NCBI RefSeq assembly: GCF_003856525.1
Contig: NZ_RJVQ01000004.1
Location: 186,001-250,000 of the forward strand
Direction: 5' to 3'
Source of the DNA: Vibrio viridaestus
GTDB taxonomy: Bacteria; Pseudomonadota; Gammaproteobacteria; Enterobacterales; Vibrionaceae
DNA: 64,000 nucleotides
In this document: positions 54,235-62,257 of the stretch, in pieces
How the letters are laid out: each line of letters begins with the position of its first letter
Numbering within the stretch: position 1 is the stretch's first letter
Translations under genes and position numbers: made by a program
Notes under the pieces: generated by a model
The model's database searches: none
What the model was told of the DNA's origin: nothing
What the model saw: only the letters and a program-made list of their open reading frames with translations

Positions 54235-55790
54235 GATTTCACCTCCGGATTCACAAGGTGGTCTGGAACAATATTCGCCATCATTAGACCCAGTGTTTTT
54301 TCATCAGCTTGGGATGCATCGATTTCACCAACAATATCTCCGTCAAATACGACAATAATTCGATCCGCAAGGGATAGAATCTCATCAAGTTCAACAGAAA
54401 CGAGCAATACAGCTTTGCCTGCGTCTCTGCTAGCAATAATCTGTTTGTGTATATACTCAATTGCACCGATATCGACGCCTCGTGTTGGCTGACCGATGAG
54501 TAACACGTCTGGGTTTTCTTCCATTTCTCGTGCTATGACAAGCTTCTGCTGGTTACCACCGGAAAAGTTTGCAGTTTTAAGGTGAATATCGGCGGGGCGA
54601 ACATCCCATTTATCCATGTTCTTTTGGCAGCTTTCTGCGATGGCTGTTTTGTTCTGGAGCCAGCCATTATTGTATTTATCCAGATGATGGTAACCAAGAA
54701 TGTAGGCTTCTTGTGCTTCAAACTTGTTGATTAATCCTTGTTTATGACGATCTTCGGGTATGTGTCCAACGCCCATGGATCTCACTTGGCGTGGATCCGC
54801 TGGAAACTCAGAGGATATGGTGTGTCCGTTGAGTTCAATGGAACCTGAAGTCGGCTTGAGTATGCCTGAGAGTAATCCCAGTATTTCTGATTGCCCATTT
54901 CCGGATACGCCTGCAATGCCAACGAGTTCGCCTTCGCGTACAGAGAAACTAATGTCTTTTACACGTGTAACACCGCTACTGTCTACGTAGCGAAGTTTCT
55001 CGACTTTTATTCTTTCCTGCTTGGGATTAGCGGGTTGCTTATCGACTTTTAGACGAACTTTTCTGCCGACCATAAGTTCAGCAAGCTCTTCTCTATTTGT
55101 TGTAGATGTTGCGACATGAGCGACCATCTGTCCTTGGCGCATAACCGAAATATTATCTGTTATGGCTAGGACTTCACGCAGTTTATGCGTGATGATCATG
55201 ACTGTTGTCCCTTGCTTGCGTAACTTATCTAAAATAGCGAAAAGGTGATCGGCCTCTTGTGGCGTTAATACGCCTGTAGGCTCGTCAAGAATTAGGATAT
55301 TAGCACCACGGTAAAGTGCTTTAAGGATTTCTACTCGTTGCTGAAGTCCGACAGGTAGTTCACCAACAATCGCATCCAGAGGAACATCTAGGCCATAGTC
55401 TTTTTCTAATTGCTGTAATTTTTTACGAGCGGCGGATAAGCTATTTTTTAGCTTCCAGCCCTGTTCTGCGCCGAGAACAATGTTTTCCAAAACGGTAAAG
55501 GTATCAACTAACATAAAATGTTGATGGACCATACCGATACCAGCATTGATTGCAGCCTGAGAATCCGATGGCTGATAAGGATTGCTATCCACCAGCATTG
55601 TTCCTGTATCGGGTTGATAGAACCCATAAATGATACTCATCAATGTTGATTTACCAGCGCCATTTTCACCAATTATTCCGTGAATAGTGCCTTTCGGTAC
55701 TTTTAGATCTATTTCTTTGTTTGCATGCACAGCACCAAATCGTTTATCGATTTTGCTGAGTTCTATGGCGTATTGAGTCGTCCGGGTCAC
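54231..55790 (-). CDS. Nucleoside ABC transporter ATP-binding protein (NupO/YufO-like)
   Basis: 519 residues with two ABC domains in tandem, as in sugar and BMP-type nucleoside importers. Domain 1: Walker A GENGAGKSTLM near residue 40, a degenerate signature LPVGLQQRVEIL, Walker B ILILDEPTGVL. Domain 2: GVSGNGQSEILGLLSG (a degenerate Walker A, usual for the family), signature FSGGNQQKLVIAREM. It follows the binding-protein gene after 139 bp containing a strong hairpin. Confidence 0.92.
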   Translation of the reverse strand: MTRTTQYAIELSKIDKRFGAVHANKEIDLKVPKGTIHGIIGENGAGKSTLMSIIYGFYQPDTGTMLVDSNPYQPSDSQAAINAGIGMVHQHFMLVDTFTVLENIVLGAEQGWKLKNSLSAARKKLQQLEKDYGLDVPLDAIVGELPVGLQQRVEILKALYRGANILILDEPTGVLTPQEADHLFAILDKLRKQGTTVMIITHKLREVLAITDNISVMRQGQMVAHVATSTTNREELAELMVGRKVRLKVDKQPANPKQERIKVEKLRYVDSSGVTRVKDISFSVREGELVGIAGVSGNGQSEILGLLSGILKPTSGSIELNGHTISSEFPADPRQVRSMGVGHIPEDRHKQGLINKFEAQEAYILGYHHLDKYNNGWLQNKTAIAESCQKNMDKWDVRPADIHLKTANFSGGNQQKLVIAREMEENPDVLLIGQPTRGVDIGAIEYIHKQIIASRDAGKAVLLVSVELDEILSLADRIIVVFDGDIVGEIDASQADEKTLGLMMANIVPDHLVNPEVKS

Positions 55791-55875
55791 ATTTATATCC
55801 TGAACATATATTCAAAATGAAATTGGTAAAAACCTTAAAAGATAATAGTAAAAGTTAGTTGTCTTTACACAGCAT

Positions 55876-55899
55876 AGCGCCGCTGTTTCCAGCGGCGCT
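55876..55899 (-). repeat. GAAA-capped hairpin inside the nucleoside ABC operon
   Basis: Perfect 10-bp GC-rich stem AGCGCCGCTG / CAGCGGCGCT. In the minus transcript the loop is GAAA, a GNRA tetraloop. No T-run follows, so it should not terminate fully. It lies 30 nt after the binding-protein stop and 85 nt before the ATPase start, the usual place for a structure that protects the upstream message. Confidence 0.7.
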
Positions 55900-55929
55900 C
55901 AATAGAAAATTAAGCGAATAAATACAGGC

Positions 55930-56925
55930 TTAATAGATACAGGTATTATCACTCATGTAGTCATGAACACTGATTTTTCCTGAGATAATGTCTTTTTTAA
56001 GGCCATCCATATACGTTTTTAAATCGGCTGAAATGAGAGACTCGTTATTTTTGTCTAGAGCCCAATCAACTGAATTTTCTTTTAGGCCGAGTACTTTTAT
56101 GCCTGGTTTCCAGTCACCTTTAATTTCCTCTTCCCAACTGTCTTTTGCTGCTTTACCTACTAATTTAACCATTGAGGTCAGCATGGTTCCTGGATGCAGA
56201 TGGTTTTGGTTTGAATCCACACCGATAGCGTATTTGCCCGCATCTGCTGCTGCTTGATAAACGCCAAGTCCTGTACCGCCTGCTGCTGCGTAAATAATAT
56301 CCGCACCCTGAGAAAATTGCGACTTAGCTAATTCAGAACCTTTTGCTGGATCCGAAAACGCAGCTGGGGTTGAACCTGTCATATTTTCTAATACTTTAAT
56401 ATCAGGAACTGCGTACTTAGCACCTTGCACATAACCACATTCGAACTTACGAATTAGGGGGATATCCATACCGCCGACGAAACCGATAGTTCCTGATTTA
56501 GAATACTTAGCTGCGAGTGCGCCGACCAAGAATGAACCTTCCTGTTCTTTGAATACAACAGATTGAACGTTAGGTTTGTCGACGACCATATCTAAGATGG
56601 TAAAGTGAATATTTGGAAATTCTGTAGCGACTTTCTCGACAGCTGAACCCATGTTGAAGCCAACTGCAACGATTGGGCTAAAGCCACGACTAGCAAGGCG
56701 TCGAAGACCTTGTTCACGTTGGGCTTCGTTTTGAGGTTCAAATTCTCGAACCTTAACACCTTCGGCTTCCATCGGCTTTACACCGTTTTGGAACACGGCT
56801 TCGTTAAATGATTTATCAAATTTACCGGCTGTATCGTAAATAACAGCAGGTTTTGCATCTGCTAACGCATAAAAAGATGAAATAGATAAAGCTAGTGTGG
56901 AGAGTGTTAGTATTGTTTTTTTCAC
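55930..56925 (-). CDS. BMP-family nucleoside-binding protein
   Basis: 331 residues with a cleavable signal peptide (cut after FYALA, about residue 22) and no lipobox, so a free periplasmic protein. PnrA/BMP fold: PAVIYDTAGKFDKSFNEAVFQNG, FSPIVAVGFNMGSAVEKVA, GFVGGMDIPLIRKFECGY, AAAGGTGLGVYQAA, AIGVDSNQNHLHPGTMLTSM. The family binds purine and other nucleosides. First gene of the ABC operon; its promoter is in the 552-bp region shared with nupC. Confidence 0.92.
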   Translation of the reverse strand: MKKTILTLSTLALSISSFYALADAKPAVIYDTAGKFDKSFNEAVFQNGVKPMEAEGVKVREFEPQNEAQREQGLRRLASRGFSPIVAVGFNMGSAVEKVATEFPNIHFTILDMVVDKPNVQSVVFKEQEGSFLVGALAAKYSKSGTIGFVGGMDIPLIRKFECGYVQGAKYAVPDIKVLENMTGSTPAAFSDPAKGSELAKSQFSQGADIIYAAAGGTGLGVYQAAADAGKYAIGVDSNQNHLHPGTMLTSMVKLVGKAAKDSWEEEIKGDWKPGIKVLGLKENSVDWALDKNNESLISADLKTYMDGLKKDIISGKISVHDYMSDNTCIY

Positions 56926-57477
56926 CGGATATTCCCTTTATTGCACTGCTACTATGGTTGTCTTCAAACCGCTAAAGACGGCGAATCATTAATCACAAGG
57001 TATTTTATCTATCCCTTGCAAAAATAAAATCGAGTTACTCACATCGAATGGCTTTTTCTAACCAGTTTTTGATTTAACCCAAACTTTAATGTTAATTATT
57101 TGTGAATCATAAAGCGAAAGGAGCATAAACTAAATGATTTTTTGTGAAGTTTGTTGGTGTTTTATGGGTAATATTTCGTAACTTTTATACTAAATGTGAT
57201 GAATGTCTGACTTGTTTCTATATTGTTAAAGGTGCGAGGCGGTAGGTTGTTTTGTGTAACAATGGACAATACATCGTGAGTCGGTGAGCCAAATATGCAA
57301 TTTACTGATTAACTTACTGGTCAGTTATTTGTGATATATGTCACAAAATCAAATGTACCAATGACATTTGATCATATATTAGTTTTGTTTATATCACTTT
57401 TTGTTTGACTGCCTATATAATCGCCCGCCGAAATTAAATGTTGACCAGTTGGTTTAAATTTAGCCTGTGGAGAATGT
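56926..57477. other. Shared upstream region of the nucleoside ABC operon and nupC
   Basis: 552 bp with promoters for both directions. On plus, -10 TATAAT (57416-57421) predicts a nupC start near 57428, without a good -35, as usual for CRP-dependent promoters. A perfect CRP site (57330-57345) and a weaker one (57195-57210, TGTGA-N6-TCTGA) are present, with the inverted repeat TTGTT-N6-AACAA (57247-57262) between them, which could suit a LacI-family regulator such as CytR. No reading frame of note. Confidence 0.55.
57330..57345. promoter_or_regulatory. Perfect CRP site upstream of nupC
   Basis: TGTGA-TATATG-TCACA, flanked by TT and AA, matches the CRP consensus at all ten core positions. Its centre is about 90 bp before the predicted nupC start, like the upstream CRP sites of CytR-controlled promoters such as E. 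coli deoP2. Confidence 0.8.
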
Positions 57478-58740
57478 ATGGGTATAGTAATGAGTATTGT
57501 GGGAATGGCTGTCCTGATTGGATTGGCGGTTCTCCTTTCAGATAATCGTAAAGCGATTAATTTGCGCACGGTGGGTGGTGCATTTGCTGTACAGTTTTTA
57601 CTGGGTGGCTTTATCCTGTACGTTCCATGGGGAAGAGATCTTCTTGCTAGTGTGTCGAAGGGGATTCAGCACGTTATTGATTACGGCAAAGATGGCGTTG
57701 GCTTTCTATTTGGTAGCTTGGTCAACTTCTCAGTAGAAGGTATTGGGTTTATCTTTGCATTTCAAGTTCTGCCTGCGGTTGTATTTTTCTCTGCGTTGAT
57801 TTCTGTACTTTATTATATCGGAGTCATGCAGTGGGTTATCCGCATTATTGGTGGCGGCTTGCAAAAAGCACTTGGAACTTCTCGAGCGGAATCTATGTCT
57901 GCTGCAGCCAACATTTTCGTTGGTCAAACTGAAGCACCTCTTGTTGTGCGTCCTTTTATTGCGAGAATGACTGACTCTGAGCTGTTTGCCATTATGTGTG
58001 GTGGATTGGCATCTATTGCGGGTAGTGTCCTTGCTGGATATGCTGCGATGGGGGTTCCTTTAGAATACTTGGTTGCAGCTTCCTTTATGGCAGCACCTGG
58101 TGGTCTTCTTTTTGCCAAATTAATGAAACCAGAATCTGAAAAGCCTCAAGATGAGTATGATGCTTCGGCTAATGATGATGAAGAACAACCTGCTAACGTT
58201 ATTGATGCGGCGGCTGGTGGTGCTTCTGTTGGTATGCAGTTAGCTCTGAATATTGGCGCAATGTTACTGGCCTTCATAGGACTGATTGCTTTGGTTAACG
58301 GTATTCTTGGCGGCGTTGGTGGCTGGATTGGTCAACCTAACCTGAGTCTCGATATCATTCTTGGTTGGGTTTTCTCTCCTCTTGCATACATTATTGGTGT
58401 TCCTTGGTCTGAAGCGACAACTGCAGGTGCATTTATCGGTCAGAAAATTGTGATGAATGAGTTTGTTGCTTATTCAAACTTCATTCCTTACATTGGAGAT
58501 CAGGCACAAGTTGTTGCTGCTACTGGTCAGGCTATGTCTGATAAAACTCAGGCCATTATTGCTTTTGCTTTATGTGGTTTTGCGAATATTTCATCGTTAG
58601 CTATTCTGCTCGGTGGTTTAGGGGGAATGGCTCCTTCTCGTCGTAAAGATATTGCACGTATGGGTATTATGGCTGTTGTCGCTGGTACATTGTCTAATCT
58701 CATGGCGGCGACAATCGCAGGCTTATTCTTATCCCTGTAA
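57478..58740 (+). CDS. nupC: NupC, concentrative nucleoside transporter
   Basis: Ion-coupled nucleoside uptake across the inner membrane. 420 residues; it closely follows what I remember of VcCNT from V. cholerae, the Na+-coupled transporter of known structure. Signatures: NRKAINLRTVGGAFA, AANIFVGQTEAPLVVRPF near residue 145, NVIDAAAGGA, SEATTAGAFIGQKIV and NEFVAYSNF, FALCGFANISS. GTGGAG precedes the ATG. A terminator separates it from deoC. It is divergent from an ABC importer for the same class of substrate. Confidence 0.97.
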   Translation: MGIVMSIVGMAVLIGLAVLLSDNRKAINLRTVGGAFAVQFLLGGFILYVPWGRDLLASVSKGIQHVIDYGKDGVGFLFGSLVNFSVEGIGFIFAFQVLPAVVFFSALISVLYYIGVMQWVIRIIGGGLQKALGTSRAESMSAAANIFVGQTEAPLVVRPFIARMTDSELFAIMCGGLASIAGSVLAGYAAMGVPLEYLVAASFMAAPGGLLFAKLMKPESEKPQDEYDASANDDEEQPANVIDAAAGGASVGMQLALNIGAMLLAFIGLIALVNGILGGVGGWIGQPNLSLDIILGWVFSPLAYIIGVPWSEATTAGAFIGQKIVMNEFVAYSNFIPYIGDQAQVVAATGQAMSDKTQAIIAFALCGFANISSLAILLGGLGGMAPSRRKDIARMGIMAVVAGTLSNLMAATIAGLFLSL

Positions 58741-58760
58741 TGTATTGATTGTTAGATTTG

Positions 58761-58800
58761 AAAGCCCTTTTGGTGAATACCTGAAGGGCTTTTTCTTTTT
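58761..58800 (+). terminator. nupC terminator
   Basis: Stem AAAGCCCTT (58761-58769) / AAGGGCTTT (58784-58792) with an inner GGT/ACC pairing, then TTTTCTTTTT. Confidence 0.85.
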
Positions 58801-58851
58801 TGGTAAAAAAGAGTGAGAGGCCAACCGATTGCGTACAGGTTCTCTTTTGAA

Positions 58852-58867
58852 TGTGAGCCAGAACACA
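58852..58867. promoter_or_regulatory. Candidate CRP site upstream of deoC
   Basis: TGTGA-GCCAGA-ACACA matches the CRP core at 9 of 10 positions. It lies 55 bp before deoC. No -10 at the right distance is obvious, so the exact promoter is uncertain. Confidence 0.45.
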
Positions 58868-58913
58868 GTAAGCTAATCTGTAGTTGGAAATAAATAATAT
58901 TGGGATGAGTAAA

Positions 58914-59690
58914 ATGAGTGAGTTGAAGCTGGTCGCTAAGCAGGCGCTATCATTGATGGATTTAACCAGTCTGAATGAGAATGATACTGTTGAGACAATT
59001 GAAGCACTGTGTATGAAAGCAAACACTCAAGCAGGATTACCTGCCGCTATTTGTATTTACCCACAATTTATTGCAGTGGCTAAACGACGTTTGAATGAAT
59101 TAGGTATTGGATACCTTCCAGTTGCTACCGTAACTAACTTTCCTGAGGGTAGCGATGATATTGTGCTTGCCGTGATGGAAACAGAGCAAGCGATACAGGT
59201 GGGTGCGGATGAAGTGGATGTTGTGTTTCCATACCGAGCGCTAATTGATGGAGATACAGCAACTGGATTTGAGTTGGTTAAACAATGTAAAGCTGCATGC
59301 CAAGGTAAGTTACTGAAAGTCATTATTGAAGTTGGTGAACTTAAAGAAGAAATTCTGATTAAGCAGGCTAGCCGTATTGCAATAGAAGCCGGAGCCGATT
59401 TTATCAAAACCTCAACAGGTAAAGTGGACGTTAATGCGACACCTGAGTTCGCCAGAATGATGTTGGAAACGATCAAAGAACTTGGAGTGGAAGACCGCGT
59501 TGGCTTTAAAGCAGCGGGCGGAGTGAAGACGGCAGAAGACGCCCAAGTGTATCTAGACATGGCGAAGGAAATGTTTGGTGATAGTTGGGTTGCACCTCAA
59601 CATTATCGTTTTGGCGCATCAAGCTTATTGTCTAATTTACTCAAAGAGTTGGATGTCGCAGCAGTAGACGAATCACACACAAATTATTAA
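58914..59690 (+). CDS. deoC: DeoC, deoxyribose-phosphate aldolase
   Basis: Class I aldolase that splits deoxyribose 5-phosphate to acetaldehyde and glyceraldehyde 3-phosphate. 258 residues from this ATG (E. coli 259). Schiff-base Lys in [10 protein letters not shown]; the second catalytic Lys in [23 protein letters not shown] earlier. Possible starts at 58905 and 58884 (TTG) would add 3 or 10 non-conserved residues. deoD follows after 42 nt; deoA and deoB, found between them in E. coli, are absent. Confidence 0.96.
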   Translation: MSELKLVAKQALSLMDLTSLNENDTVETIEALCMKANTQAGLPAAICIYPQFIAVAKRRLNELGIGYLPVATVTNFPEGSDDIVLAVMETEQAIQVGADEVDVVFPYRALIDGDTATGFELVKQCKAACQGKLLKVIIEVGELKEEILIKQASRIAIEAGADFIKTSTGKVDVNATPEFARMMLETIKELGVEDRVGFKAAGGVKTAEDAQVYLDMAKEMFGDSWVAPQHYRFGASSLLSNLLKELDVAAVDESHTNY

Positions 59691-59732
59691 TTTAGTAATA
59701 GTAAAGATAGAAACTTCAAATGAGGAGAAGTT

Positions 59733-60452
59733 ATGGCTACGCCACATATTAACGCAGAACCTGGTGATTTCGCTGATGTTGTATTAATGCCAGGTGACCC
59801 GTTAAGAGCTAAGTATATTGCAGAGACCTTTCTTGAAGATGCCGTTCAGGTGTGTGATGTGAGAAATATGTACGGTTTTACAGGTACTTACAAAGGCAGG
59901 AAAGTATCGGTAATGGGCCATGGGATGGGGATTCCATCTTGTTCAATCTATACCACTGAATTAATCAAAGATTTTGGGGTTAAGAAGATCATTCGCGTCG
60001 GTAGTTGTGGAGCCGTAAATACCGATATTAAATTACGCGATGTAGTGATTGGTATGGGTGCATGTACTGATTCCAAAGTTAACCGTCTGCGTTTTAAAGA
60101 TCACGATTTTGCAGCTATCGCTGACTATCACATGGTAAAAGCGGCAGAAGAAGCGGCGAAACAGCGTGGTATTGATGTAAAAATTGGCAACCTATTTTCA
60201 GCTGAGCTGTTTTATACACCCGATCCCAGCATGTTTGACGTGATGGATAAATATGGAGTCGTCGGAGTAGAAATGGAAGCTGCTGGTATTTATGGTGTTG
60301 CAGCGGAATATGGTGCCAAGGCATTAGCAATTTGTACCGTATCAGATCACATTAAAACGGGGGAGCAGACAACCTCTCAAGAGCGCCAGACTACATTTAA
60401 TGATATGGTTCTTATTGCGCTCGATTCTATTCTACTTGGCGATAAGCAGTAG
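59733..60452 (+). CDS. deoD: DeoD, purine-nucleoside phosphorylase
   Basis: Phosphorolysis of purine (deoxy)nucleosides to base and (deoxy)ribose 1-phosphate. 239 residues, identical in length to E. coli. [20 protein letters not shown] at the start, [32 protein letters not shown], and [12 protein letters not shown] near residue 180; SDH (Asp204 region) as the catalytic acid. AGGAG lies 6 nt upstream. Forms a two-gene unit with deoC. Confidence 0.97.
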   Translation: MATPHINAEPGDFADVVLMPGDPLRAKYIAETFLEDAVQVCDVRNMYGFTGTYKGRKVSVMGHGMGIPSCSIYTTELIKDFGVKKIIRVGSCGAVNTDIKLRDVVIGMGACTDSKVNRLRFKDHDFAAIADYHMVKAAEEAAKQRGIDVKIGNLFSAELFYTPDPSMFDVMDKYGVVGVEMEAAGIYGVAAEYGAKALAICTVSDHIKTGEQTTSQERQTTFNDMVLIALDSILLGDKQ

Positions 60453-60471
60453 TTAGTAAGTTTTATATGCG

Positions 60472-60502
60472 AAAAGAGCAGAACGAATTCTGCTCTTTTT
60501 CT
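60472..60502. terminator. Bidirectional terminator between deoD and ytjB
   Basis: Stem AAAAGAGCAGAA (60472-60483) / TTCTGCTCTTTT (60488-60499), loop CGAA, A-run and T-run on either side. Confidence 0.9.
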
Positions 60503-60503
60503 A

Positions 60504-61118
60504 TTAAGGCGTTGTATTTTTAAGTAGCCAGTTTTCCATTTTCCTATGTCGATGACGACGTTTCTGAATCAACAGCGTGATCAATACACCACTAATAAAG
60601 CTCACTAGAATCATGAGGTACATGTAACGGTCACTTTTACGATAATGGTGATCCGATATTGCCGTCACCTTGCCCGTTTCGAAAGTAATCCGAATAAATC
60701 CCATAATACTGCCATCGTGAATAATCGGTTCGACTAATTGCTGTCTACCAATATTCGCTGCCTGTAATGGTGCATCTAGACCCAGAATATCTCTGACACT
60801 TAACGCAGAGTCACTTTTTGCCAATTGAATACCTTCGTTGTCATAAATCGAGGCATCAAATACCAATCTGTCTTTTGCCAGTTGGTTGGTAAATTCAGTC
60901 AACTTGTCCTGATCCTGTTCAATTAATAGTGAACGGGCTGTTAGGGCTGCTTGAGAAATCAATAGCTTAGTTAGGGTTTCTAATTGATTAGCTTGAATTT
61001 TTTCATTGCCTTTACTGATCATGACACTGTTTTGCGCAGTGAAAAAGAACATTGCCAGCACCATTAGAATAGCGGCAATGCGCAAAACGAATTTGAATGA
61101 AAAAAGAGAGCCGTCCAT
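60504..61118 (-). CDS. ytjB: YtjB/AhpA-family membrane protein
   Basis: 204 residues from the ATG at 61118. Two membrane helices: about residues 10-30 and 170-190. Between them is a periplasmic domain with FDASIYDNEGIQLAKSDSALSVRD and QQLVEPIIHDGSIMGFIRI, which line up with E. coli YtjB (formerly Smp). The frame is open to 61202, but the extra 28 residues have no counterpart. Function unknown; divergent from serB, as in E. coli. Confidence 0.82.
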   Translation of the reverse strand: MDGSLFSFKFVLRIAAILMVLAMFFFTAQNSVMISKGNEKIQANQLETLTKLLISQAALTARSLLIEQDQDKLTEFTNQLAKDRLVFDASIYDNEGIQLAKSDSALSVRDILGLDAPLQAANIGRQQLVEPIIHDGSIMGFIRITFETGKVTAISDHHYRKSDRYMYLMILVSFISGVLITLLIQKRRHRHRKMENWLLKNTTP

Positions 61119-61218
61119 ATTAAAAATCCAAATAAATTGAATAAAGGCAATATTGAGACTTGCCTTTATAAATTGCAATAGGGTAAGTTCATGGAACATC
61201 AATAAAGGGTGAAATTAC

Positions 61219-62199
61219 ATGGATGCATTGAAGACGTTGCCAATTCATAAACACACTAGTCTAATTAAGCGTATATCGAGATTATCGGTAGCGACATCTC
61301 TGGATCGCGAGAATGCGAACTGGATAGTATTTGGAAATAAACTTAACGAAGCACATTTCGAGTGTATGGATTTTTACACTGGAACATTCAACTTGGTAGT
61401 TGATGCGTGGAAAGTAGGGCAATATGAAGTTGCGCTAATGGCGGGAAATCTTTCTCCGCTGCATGAAGAAATCTTACAAACATTAGAGCTTGATTATGCC
61501 GATATCTGGGATGTGCCCGATTTAACGGTTCCGGGATTAGTGCTAATGGATATGGATTCAACAGCAATTCAGATTGAATGCATTGATGAAATAGCGAAGT
61601 TAGCCGGCGTTGGTGATGAAGTTGCTGAAGTGACTGAACGCGCGATGCAGGGCGAATTAGACTTTGAACAGAGTCTGCGTCAACGCGTTGGTAAACTTGC
61701 CGGAGCTGACGAAAGTATTCTTGAGCAAGTGCGTAGCACACTGCCGTTTATGCCTGACCTTGAAGCATTAGTCGCGACACTCAAAGCTCTTGGGTGGAAA
61801 GCGGCGATTGCGTCTGGCGGTTTTACCTACTTCTCCGATTTTCTTAAAGAAACCTTATCGCTCGATTATGCTCAGTCCAATACATTAGAAATTGTGGATG
61901 GAAAATTAACCGGGAAAGTGCTTGGCGATGTCGTTTCAGCACAAACGAAAGCCGATATCTTGGTGAAACTTGCTCAAGATTTCTCACTCCCAACATCAAA
62001 TACCGTTGCTGTCGGCGATGGTGCAAACGACTTAGTGATGATGGAAGCAGCTGGGCTTGGTATCGCTTATCATGCCAAACCAAAAGTTGAAGCAAGAGCG
62101 CAAACATCGGTACGCTTTTCAGCGTTAGGTGGCGTCCTGTGTATTCTCTCTGCGGGACTTGCTAAACAGGGCAAACTGTCTTGGCAGAAAAGAGCTTAG
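61219..62199 (+). CDS. serB: SerB, phosphoserine phosphatase
   Basis: HAD phosphatase, last step of serine synthesis. 326 residues (E. coli 322). An N-terminal ACT-like domain of about 100 residues is followed by the HAD core: nucleophile Asp in LMDMDSTAIQIECIDE, motif II Ser in IASGGFTYFSDF, motif III GDGANDLVMMEAAGLGIAYHAKP. The start ATG is 16 nt from the ytjB frame limit; the region between the two genes is short, so promoters overlap ytjB upstream sequence. Confidence 0.97.
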   Translation: MDALKTLPIHKHTSLIKRISRLSVATSLDRENANWIVFGNKLNEAHFECMDFYTGTFNLVVDAWKVGQYEVALMAGNLSPLHEEILQTLELDYADIWDVPDLTVPGLVLMDMDSTAIQIECIDEIAKLAGVGDEVAEVTERAMQGELDFEQSLRQRVGKLAGADESILEQVRSTLPFMPDLEALVATLKALGWKAAIASGGFTYFSDFLKETLSLDYAQSNTLEIVDGKLTGKVLGDVVSAQTKADILVKLAQDFSLPTSNTVAVGDGANDLVMMEAAGLGIAYHAKPKVEARAQTSVRFSALGGVLCILSAGLAKQGKLSWQKRA

Positions 62200-62257
62200 G
62201 TAAGACTAAGTAGAGAGAATAAATAACAATAGTGACAGGGGCGTAGATGTCCCTGTG

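Noticed and set aside
55791-56925. A purine riboswitch for the nucleoside ABC operon
   Set aside because: No conserved three-way junction motif was seen upstream of the binding-protein gene or in the gap before the ATPase gene.
62200-62257. Terminator between serB and the PilZ gene
   Set aside because: ACAGGG/CCCTGT can pair, but the stem is short, the loop large and no T-run is next to it on either strand.
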